A stretch of 64,000 nucleotides of DNA from Pelagomonas calceolata. Taxonomy: Eukaryota; Sar; Pelagophyceae; Pelagomonadales; Pelagomonadaceae. The position numbers were made by a program, and so were the translations under genes. Location of the stretch: assembly GCA_918797485.1 (NCBI GenBank), contig CAKKNE010000003.1, positions 682,001 to 746,000 of the forward strand, given 5' to 3'. Positions 52,001 to 59,942 of this stretch are shown here, piece after piece. Below the pieces are notes generated by a model. It saw only the letters and a program-made list of their open reading frames with translations. It was not told the origin of the DNA and made no database searches. Position 1 is the first letter of the stretch; each line of letters starts with the position of its first letter.

Positions 52001-53083
52001 TTAGTCGCTGCGAAGCTTGTCCGCCACGCCCTTGACGCCCGCGGCCGCCGAAATAGCAAACCAGGCGTAGGCGACGATCGCTCCTTGGTCGGGATTGCCG
52101 CCATCAGCAGCGGCCGCTAAGCCAGGCGCCGCCGCGGCCAGGGCGGCGGCGACACCGGGCATCGCGGACGGCGCCGCAATCGCGGCTTCCAGCGCAGCAA
52201 CCTGGCCGGTGTTGCGCCTTCGTAGCCGCAATAAAAATTCTCTATTGCCGAGCTTATCGTGCACTGGTGACTCAACGGCGTCGTCGACGACTGTACAATC
52301 CGGCAGCTCCCGCGCGAACGCGATGATCGCGTCGACGGCACTCTGCCGATCCGCCGGGTCCCGCACGACGCCTCGACCGCGACGGACAATATCCGGCCCG
52401 CACTCGAACTGCGGCTTCACGAGACACATTAAATTTCCTCCCGCGTCGACCTTGCGCCAGATCGCCGGCAGGAGCTTCGTCAGACTGATAAAGCTACAGT
52501 CCGTGACCACGAGGTCGTAGGCCGCGCGCAGCGGGATGGCCGCGAGCTCGTCGTCGTAGCGGCAATTCACGTTCTCGAAGGACCGCACGCGGTCGTCCTC
52601 GAGCAAAGACGCGTGGAACTGGCCGCTGCCCACGTCGACGGCGTCCACCGCGGCCGCGCCGTGGTGCAACGAGCAATGCGAAAACCCGCCAGTGGAAGCT
52701 CCGATGTCTAGTACCGTGCGGTCCCTCGGCACGATGTCCGGCCAGGCTTCGAACGCCGCATGGAGCTTCTCTCCGCCTCTTGAAACGTAGCGAACGTTCT
52801 TCTCCGAGGCGACTTTGATCGACGCATCGACGGAGATCTTGGCGCCAGGTTTGGCCTTCGTTTCACCGTCTACCGTGACCGCGCCTTCGCGGATGAGTGC
52901 CGTGGCCTGCGATCTAGAAGCCGCGAAGCCGCGTTGCAGCAGCAATGCGTCCAGCCGCAGCTTGCCGACACGCTCGGCGACGGCGGCAGCTTGCAGCGGA
53001 CGCAGCAACCTGCTGTTTCTTGTCGGCGGCGCGACGAGGGCGCGCACTGCCGTCACGATCATCGTAAGCTGCAGCACACGCAT
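52001..53083 (-). CDS. TlyA-type rRNA 2'-O-methyltransferase (S4 plus FtsJ-like), organelle-targeted
   Basis: 360 residues from the ATG at 53083; MRVLQLTMIVTAVRALVAPPT is a signal/transit-type start. An S4 RNA-binding domain at about 45-105 (KLRLDALLLQRGFAASRSQATALIREGAVTVDGE) precedes an FtsJ-fold methyltransferase: RYVSRGGEKL, TVLDIGASTGGFSHCSLHHGAAAVDAVDVG (SAM site), YDLVVTDCSFISLTKLLP and LVKPQFECGP. This S4+FtsJ architecture is the TlyA/hemolysin-A family, which in bacteria methylates 16S and 23S rRNA. Plastid location is inferred from the leader. The C-terminal 60 residues are Ala-rich and non-conserved. Confidence 0.9.
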   Translation of the reverse strand: MRVLQLTMIVTAVRALVAPPTRNSRLLRPLQAAAVAERVGKLRLDALLLQRGFAASRSQATALIREGAVTVDGETKAKPGAKISVDASIKVASEKNVRYVSRGGEKLHAAFEAWPDIVPRDRTVLDIGASTGGFSHCSLHHGAAAVDAVDVGSGQFHASLLEDDRVRSFENVNCRYDDELAAIPLRAAYDLVVTDCSFISLTKLLPAIWRKVDAGGNLMCLVKPQFECGPDIVRRGRGVVRDPADRQSAVDAIIAFARELPDCTVVDDAVESPVHDKLGNREFLLRLRRRNTGQVAALEAAIAAPSAMPGVAAALAAAAPGLAAAADGGNPDQGAIVAYAWFAISAAAGVKGVADKLRSD

Positions 53084-53618
53084 AGTTGAGCTCGCGACGA
53101 GCAGTGCCAGCAAGATGCGAGGTATTCGTCAGTGTGGCTGAAAGCTGTCAATTGCAGGCAGCGATGCAAAATGAGTCGTGCAGTCGTTGATGCTGCACAA
53201 ATGTTTGCCTTCCGAGTCGTTTGACGTTGCGTTTCTGATCCGTGCGTTGCGTCAGGCACGATTTACTTGACAGCGTAGGCTGCTCAGTCCTGTCTCGCCA
53301 AGCTGTCAGAAATCAGCCCCAAAAGAGCCAGGATCGCCTTCAGACGTTCGCCGACTCCTCCTTTACGTGGCCGGAGCTTTGCTTGCCTTACTCTTGGCGG
53401 GCGTCTGCGAGAGGCCTCTCAGTCGCTTGGGCAATTGCATTGCTAAAACAAGGGCGCACAAGCGACGTAGCGGTGCTCTTGACGGGCAGGACTCGACATC
53501 AAACGTTGCTGCAGCGTTGCAAGTGCGAAACGGGAGCGCTGCCCGCGTCGCACACGCAAAAACAAAGCAAGGGCCAGGAGCCACACGCAGCGGTGCCGCC
53601 GCCGACGCAACAACAACC
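53084..53618. other. Divergent region between TlyA-like and HSP70 genes
   Basis: 535 bp. The HSP70 frame is open upstream to 53367 but without an ATG before 53619. No copy of the shared near-palindrome and no typical heat-shock element array (repeated nGAAn) is evident. Nothing else supported. Confidence 0.4.
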
Positions 53619-55725
53619 ATGTTCGCCCTCCGCCGCGCCCTCCGACCGCTCAACGTCGCCGCCGCATCATTAACGACGCTGCAGCTCACGAAATGCGACG
53701 AGAAGAAAGGCGCGGCCGTCGGCATCGACCTCGGCACGACGTACAGCTGCGTGGGAAGCTTCCGCAACGGCAAGGTTGAAATATTGGCGAACGCCGAGGG
53801 TATGAGGACGACGCCGTCCTATGTGGCTTTATCAACGGGCCACGAGCGACTGGTCGGCGACGCGGCGAAGAACCAGGCCGCGCGAAACGCCAGAGGCACG
53901 ATTTATGATGCGAAACGCTTGATTGGCCGATTGGCCTCCGATTCCACGGTAAAAGCTGATCTAAAGAGGTGGCCCTTCGACGTCGTCGCCGGCGAGGGCG
54001 GCAAGGCCATGATCCGGGCGACGAGTCCCGACGGCCAAACATCTACGTTACACCCCGAGGAGGTCTCCGCGGCTGTGTTGTCGAAGCTCAAGAAGGACGC
54101 CGAGAGCGCGTTGGGTAAAAGTGTGGATCGAGCCGTGATCACCGTACCGGCGTATTTTAATGATGCGCAGCGCCAGGCCACGAAAGACGCTGGCGCGATT
54201 GCCGGTCTTGAGGTGTTGCGGATCATCAACGAACCGACGGCGGCGGCCCTAGCCTACGGGCTCGGCGGGAAGGATTCGAGGGGCAACGACGCCGACGCGA
54301 CCTCTGCGAGGCCCGTTACTGTTTTAGTCTACGACCTCGGGGGTGGCACCTTCGACGCCACTCTGTTAGAGATGGAGAGCGGCGTGCTGGAAGTCAAGGC
54401 GACGGCGGGCGACACGCATCTCGGTGGAGAGGACTTTAGCAACGCGCTGACGGACTTCGCCGCGCGACACCAGCGTCCTATCCGCTTCGACGGCGTATCG
54501 ACGCGTCGTCGCCACGCAGGCCAAGCACTTCTGCGAGCAGCACCCCCAGTTATTTGATGACAAAAAAGGTAGCCCAGACGCGTCCTGGCTCGACGCAAAA
54601 GCAAGGAGGCGCCTCTACCTCGCCTGCGACCGCGCGAAGAGGGAGCTGTCGGCGGCGACGAAAACGAGTATAGATGTCGATGCCTTGTACAAAGGCGAGG
54701 ACTTCGCCCTGGACATCACGCGATCGAAATTCGAGAGCTTGTGCGATCCATTGTTTGACCGGTCCATAAGATCTGTCAAGCGGGTCCTCAAGGACGCAAA
54801 AGTCGACGCGAAGGACGTCGACGAAATCGTGCTCGTCGGCGGCTCGACGCGCGTGCCGCGCGTCCGAGAGAAGCTGCTGGCGTTCTTCAACAACGCGCAG
54901 AAAGCGACGCTGAATTGTTCCCTGAACCCTGACGAGGCTGTTGCATATGGCGCCGCGGTCCATGCGGCTTCCTTGGCCGGCGAGTCCGAGGGCGGCTTGG
55001 TGTTGTTGGATGTCGCACCGTTGTCATTAGGCATCGAGACCGCTGGTGGAGTGATGACGAGATTGATCGAGCGGAACACGACGATCCCGGCCAAGGCAGC
55101 AAAGGTCTTCACGACCCACCAAGACAACCAGCCCGGCGTCGACGTCAAGGTCTTCGAAGGGGAAAGGGCGTTGACGGCGCACAATCGGTTGTTAGGAGAC
55201 TTTTCATTAGGAGGCATCGCGCCCGCTCCGAGAGGCGTGCCGCGCGTCAACGTGACTTTTGACGTCGACGCCAACGGTATACTATCGGTCAACGCTTCGG
55301 ACGAGGCGTCGGGCCGGTCGCAGTCCATCACGATCACGGCGGACAAGGCCGGCAAGTTGAGCAGGAGGGACGTCGAGCGCATGATCGCGGACGCGGAGGC
55401 GCACGCGTCCGACGACGCGGCTGCTTTAGATAAAGCGCGGGCGCGCAACGACTTGGAAGGTGCCTGCTACAGCGCGCGGTCGACGTTATCGAAGCACGCG
55501 AGCGATCTAGATGTTTCGGCGGCCCAAGCGGAAGTAGACGATGCGTTGAGGTGGTTGAACGAGAATAATGATGCCGACGCCGACGCCGTGCGCAAGCGCC
55601 AGCAGGCCTTCGACGCGATCGTCCACCCGGTCATCGCGAAGTGCTACGAGGCGACCAAGCCGGCAGACGACGATGATGATGGTGAAGACCCGTCGGACGA
55701 CAAGTTCTTCGACGGGGACAAGTAG
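53619..55725 (+). CDS. HSP70 chaperone with organelle-type leader and a GC-AG intron
   Basis: Exons 53619-54461 and 54520-55725 give 682 residues. Signatures: [35 protein letters not shown] and [23 protein letters not shown]. The leader [31 protein letters not shown] suggests mitochondrial or other organellar import. The end, [11 protein letters not shown], has neither KDEL nor EEVD. Alignment to other HSP70s requires [16 protein letters not shown], which sets a 58-nt intron starting GCGCGA and ending CACGCAG: a GC donor. Every GT donor nearby breaks the frame or leaves 25 nt. The C-terminus overlaps the antisense CDS at 55507. Confidence 0.92.
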
Positions 55726-56649
55726 GTAAGTTTTAGTTATGTTACTCTCGCTCGCGAGGCGCGTGACGACCGGCGCTTCGTCGTATTCCTTGAACGGAGC
55801 ACTCGTGGTCTCGATAGTAGGTGGCGCCGGCTCATTTTCCCTGTATGATGAGGGCAATTCCAGGGCAAATCCTACCTTGAACGGGATCCCGACCACCCTG
55901 TCGCCGTAGTAGCAGCAGGCGAGGGGGATGAGCAAACCGGCGAAGAAGCAATACGGGAAAAGCAAGTTCCAACCATACATGCCCATCCACAAGACCGCGA
56001 TCGAATGAAAGAAGGCGCAGGCGAGGAAGATGCCACACGCCCCCCTGTGTGGAAATCAAATTTTACGGCGCGTTCGTGCTGACTCGTCGCGTCTACCTGC
56101 ACGCCTGATCGCACTGATTGATTTCCACACAGCCCAGTACCACTTGCGCTTAATCCACACGTACTTGGCCTCCGACTGTTTTTCTTCCGCGATCAGTTTG
56201 TTGACCTGCCGAATCGCAAGATAAAAGAAGATCCACGCGATCGGCCAGAGGAAGTAACACCCCGACCAGAGATTTGGTTTGCAGTCGTAGTCCTCGCCCT
56301 TCTCGGTCTCGACGTTGTAGTTGCTGTCGCAGTCCTCGCCCGGCTGGCAGAGAATGCATTCGTAGCTGAACGCCTTGCATTCGACCTCTTCGTGGCAGAC
56401 GTCACCCTTCACATATCTGTACCCGGCCGCGCACGCCGCCTGCTCAACCCCAGCGCAGCCTGTGTGTCGACCGGTGAACTGCCATCGCGCCTCGCGAAGG
56501 AAAGGACCGCGTGATCTCCGCGCCGCACACGGACAATCGTCGTCGTGCTGCCACTTACCCTCCTTCGGATACCCCCACTCTAAGCACGCCTTAGCGTCGA
56601 GGGCGGTGACGCCGCGCAGCAGCGCGACCGCCACCAATGCGTTCTTCAT
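55507..56649 (-). CDS. Cys-rich membrane protein, CDS overlapping HSP70 tail to tail
   Basis: Exons 56649-56129 and 56044-55507 give 352 residues. [19 protein letters not shown] is a signal peptide. A lumenal domain with about a dozen Cys ([43 protein letters not shown]) follows, then membrane helices ([62 protein letters not shown]). The C-terminal 73 codons lie opposite the HSP70 coding end; no earlier stop or good splice donor is seen. The family is unknown. The single intron is an introner, phase 2. Confidence 0.65.
56045..56132 (-). mobile_element. Introner element (intron of the Cys-rich membrane protein gene)
   Basis: On the coding strand it opens CTGTGTGGAAATCAATCAG and closes AAATTTGATTTCCACACAG, a perfect 15-base terminal inverted repeat. 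The interior keeps AGGTAGACGCGACGAGTC, close to the core of other copies in sequence order. The intron is 56128-56045 (84 nt), phase 2 (GCT GT / G GGG). The flanking 8-mers (GTACTGGG, GGGGGCGT) do not match, so the duplication is lost or the flank has changed. Confidence 0.92.
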
Positions 56650-56888
56650 ACGGGCAGCGTAGTTTGCTGCCCCGCCGGACGGTGCTGGTGTCTCAGAGCC
56701 GCAGAATGTCTTCAGCTGCGGCTGCACAATGCCAGGGTGGCCACAGACTCCTTGCTCGTCTCAGAACTTGGACAGGATTGGCACCTGCTGCTGGATTGCC
56801 AAGAAGATAAAACCTAGAGTGTCTATCTGATGATGAGATTTCTTGTAGGAGACATATTCCGACAAAACGGAGGTCGGAGGTGTAGGGA

Positions 56889-58437
56889 TCAAAAGACCCG
56901 GAGAGTTCCGCTGGACGGCTGGCGGCAGACGGGGCACCGGTAGGAACGCGCGGAGGAGATCCGGCCGGCGCACTCGGCGCAGGTCTGGTGCCCGCACGGA
57001 ATGAACGCGGTATCGCGCGCCCGGTCGAGGCAGACGGGGCACTCGTCTGTTCCGCTCGAACGCTCTGGCGCGGGCTCGGCCTGCGGCGGCAAGTTGCTTC
57101 TGCCGGACGTGTTGAAAGCGCCACCGAGCGCCGCGTCTATGCCAGGCTCCGGCTGGGAATCGCGCTCAGGCTGCGCGGCGCTATTCCTCAGCTCGGCCCG
57201 GCGCCCCGGCGTCGGCGCCGGTGCGGACAGCTGCGCCGAGACCCCCTGCGACCACTCGCCGCCCGTGGCCCTCACGCGAAACGAGTACGCGCCGCCGGCG
57301 TCCAGCCCGCTCACGCGCGCCTTGCTCCTCCGGACGGTCGCGAAGTTTTGCCAGGCGCCCCCGGTCTTGCGCCACTGCACTTCGAAGCTCTGCGCGGAGC
57401 CCTGCTCCCACGCGAGCGTGACCTCCGTCTGCGCCACGCTTTCGATCTTCAGGCCGCGCAGCGTTCGCCCCGCGGGCGCGGCGGCCGCCGGGCGCGCGCC
57501 GCCTAATGGCGGGAACGAGCACCCGAGGCGCAGGTACGGCGCCGACGCGGGGGCGACGGAGCCGTCGGCGTGGAACACGAAGTCGAGTGGGCGCTTGCCG
57601 CCGTGCTTCCGGTGCTCCTCGTGAAGCCGGGCCGGGTGGTTGAACCGGTTTACTACTAGATCTGTGTGGTTGCCCTGGTGTATATTCAGATGGCTCGGGC
57701 AGACGTACCAGCCAGCCCTGTCGACGAACATCGATCCCTGGCGCGAGGCCACGACCGCGTTCCTGTCCGGACCGATGCCGAGCGCCTTGTAGTGCCACTC
57801 GTGGTATGCCTCGCGCGGCTCATGGAGTTGGACGACGGCGAGGCCCGGGTGGCTCGCCAGCGTGAGCGGGACCTGCTGGCCGGCGGCGAGGGCCGCGGCC
57901 TGCTGGAAGCGGCAGACAAGCGGCGACCCGGCAGGCACGAAGGAGAAGGTCGGCTTACCGGCGCCCAGGACGAGGTGCTGCGCAAGCTTCGGGGAGATCG
58001 TCCCGTCTGAATTGATGACGAAGCTGCGGCCGCCGTTGCCGTAGCGCGTGTGGCCGGGATGACACGCCGTCGACCTTAGGATACTGAGATGGTTCCCGGC
58101 CTCGTATTTCCACCACGCGATGTCGAGCACGCGCTCGTCGTGCTCGCGCACGAGGAACTCCCCGTCGAGCCGGACGCGCATGGCCATGTGGCGTGGGCCC
58201 AATCCCAACTCAATAGCTCCACTCCTCGTGCTTGCGCGGATAGTCGTACCGCGGCACGACGGCCATGCCGTTGCGCAGCGTCAGAAGCCTCGGCGCGCCG
58301 GACTGGCGGAGCGCGTGCGCATTCTCGAAGTAGATTGCGTCGGCTGCCCCCTTGGATGTGAGGACCAGGCGGGGGCCGTCCTCGGTGGCGCCGGTGCCCG
58401 GCGGCGTGTAGTTTTCGGCAGAGGCACCGCAGCCCAT
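56889..58437 (-). CDS. N-myristoylated FN3-RING protein (putative E3 ligase)
   Basis: Exons 58437-58261 and 58208-56889 give 498 residues. MGCGAS is a strong myristoylation/palmitoylation signal. Residues about 60-290 form a domain with repeated G-D-G-S/T-I-(A/S)P and LRLG(C)-type turns that I do not recognise. A fibronectin type III domain (LKIESVAQTEVTLAWEQGSAQSFEVQWRK...SGLDAGGAYSFRVRATG) lies at about 300-375. A C-terminal RING (CPVCLDRARDTAFIPCGHQTCAECAGRI...CPVC) ends it. The 52-nt intron (GTCGTG...TTGAG, phase 0) removes an in-frame TGA. An unspliced reading AVVPRYDYPRKHEEWSY also looks coding, so a +1 shift near 58213 is the alternative explanation. Confidence 0.7.
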
Positions 58438-58766
58438 CCTCTTCCAAAAAAGAAAACCTTGCTTTGCTTAGAGCTAGGCTGCCTAGCCACGACCCCTTCC
58501 TGCCTCCAAAAAAAACTCCTGGCTCAAAATTGCTCAAATCTAGTGTGTTGCAACAAGCCACCGCACTCGGCGGCGCGCGGTGTCTCCCCCCAGGGGCTCC
58601 GCCCACTAGTCCTAGCACCGTAACATCGACTTTAGCTGGATAACGACGCGAAAGATAACCTAAGGACGGCAAGGACCGGAAGACGCCGTCGTATAACGAG
58701 GGGCACTTGACCCCTCGAGCCCTCCACCCAAAACGAAGGACTATGAATTAAGAAAACACCCCCCAG
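58438..58766. other. Intergenic region containing the dispersed 60-bp sequence, copy B
   Basis: 329 bp between two minus-strand genes. It has a poly-purine/pyrimidine stretch (CCAAAAAAGAAAACC, CCAAAAAAAACTCC), a half element CTAGTGTGTTGCAACAAGCC at 58542, and the repeat described at 58565. No coding potential is seen. Confidence 0.45.
58565..58627. repeat. Dispersed 60-bp sequence, copy B
   Basis: GTGTCTCCCCCC, AGGGGCTC, GCCCACT, AGTCCT and CACCGTAACA in the same order and nearly the same spacing as copy A (22305-22369). Both copies lie downstream of one minus-strand gene and upstream of the next. Confidence 0.6.
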
Positions 58767-59507
58767 CTACGTGTACACGAGCAGGTCCCCGGCGTTGAGC
58801 TCCTCCCAGCGCAGCTTCTTCTTTCCCAAATACTCGATCACCGCGGGCTTGATTTTGGCTTGGTGGTCCTCCGAGTGGTGGCCCGCGCCCGTCACGACCT
58901 CGAGCTTCTCGCCCGGCGCGAAGGTCTTCAGCCGCTCCTTCAGGAACCGGAGGGCCTCCTCAACAAACAGGCCGTGCAGGTCGATGTAATTGTCGGGCCG
59001 CCCGCCGTTCCGATGCAAGTAGATGGCGTGCGCCGCCTGGTCGTGGAGCTTCTTCGCCTGCGCATCCAACTCCTTGCCGCGCTCGGACATGGTCTTCGCG
59101 CCGGCCTTGTCCCCCTTCTCCCACAAGTCGTGGGCCTGCCTCTTGGCTTCCCGCGACCGTTTCTGCACCCGTAGAGCTTTTGCGCGCTTCTTGCCGCCGT
59201 CCTCGCCACAGTAGTCCGGTGCTTCGTGGGCTTTTAACGCCGCGGCAGCAACAAGAGCCTTGGCGTTGTTCACTTGCGTCTCCGTTCCCTCATAACTCAC
59301 GGACCCCCGCTTCCGATCGATCTGGATGCGCGCGCCGGAGTCGCGCTCGATCTTCTTGATGGTCGCGCCGCCGTGGCCCAACAGCCCCACGATCTCGACC
59401 TGGTCCAGGTGCTCGCCGGCGTGGTGATCATCAACCTCGTGGCCCGGGTGCTCGCCGGGGTGCTCGTGCTTTTCTCCGCCGCTGAAGAAGGATTGGCAGA
59501 TACCCAT
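58767..59507 (-). CDS. KH-domain plus Smr-domain protein
   Basis: 246 residues. MGICQSFFSG suggests N-terminal acylation. A His-rich stretch leads to a KH RNA-binding domain (VEIVGLLGHGGATIKKIERDSGARIQIDRKRGSVSYEGTE; the G-x-x-G loop reads GHGG). A basic helical DUF1771-like region (REAKRQAHDLWEKGDKAGAKTMSERGKELDAQAKKLHDQAAHAIY) and a C-terminal Smr domain (IDLHGLFVEEALRFLKERL, LEVVTGAGHHSEDH...IKPAVIEYL) follow. Smr domains often nick nucleic acid and act in ribosome rescue or mRNA decay. The H-G-x catalytic LHGL and TGxGxHS loops are intact. KH with Smr in one chain is unusual. Confidence 0.85.
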   Translation of the reverse strand: MGICQSFFSGGEKHEHPGEHPGHEVDDHHAGEHLDQVEIVGLLGHGGATIKKIERDSGARIQIDRKRGSVSYEGTETQVNNAKALVAAAALKAHEAPDYCGEDGGKKRAKALRVQKRSREAKRQAHDLWEKGDKAGAKTMSERGKELDAQAKKLHDQAAHAIYLHRNGGRPDNYIDLHGLFVEEALRFLKERLKTFAPGEKLEVVTGAGHHSEDHQAKIKPAVIEYLGKKKLRWEELNAGDLLVYT

Positions 59508-59756
59508 GGCGGCGGTGCGCTAGCCGCGCGGTCCGTGGCGCGCGGGGGTAGCCGCGTCGCGCAGGCGTCTCGCAGGCGTCGCGGCGGCAGCGTCGAGAAC
59601 GTGTGAATTTGCGTCCTCGGGGCAGTTTCAAGCTGACGCAGCGACGGGGAGCCGCCTACTCGCACAAATGCGCCAGTTCCCTACGTTTTTGATGGCCGAT
59701 GAGCAGTTCCCGCGGCAGGAACAGAGGCAGCTCCCAAACTCTGGAAGCAGCAGCTT

Positions 59757-59781
59757 GCTAGTGTCTTTACAGGCCGCTAGC
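59757..59781. promoter_or_regulatory. Shared near-palindromic promoter element, copy 13 (inverted)
   Basis: GCTAGTGTCTTTACAG, GCCGCTAGC, in the 435-bp divergent region between the KH-Smr gene (ATG 59507, 250 bp) and the IQ-rich gene (ATG 59943, 162 bp). Confidence 0.75.
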
Positions 59782-59942
59782 GAGGGATGTCGCGAGTCGT
59801 CTCGAGGGAGCTCTCTGCCAACGATTCAAGGCAATGAAGCATCCCGGGGCGAACCCACAACCGCGGGCGGCCGCGACCAACGCTGCCCAGCTCTCGACGA
59901 TAACGAGGCTGCCCCAGCCGCATCGATGGCGACGTAACCACG

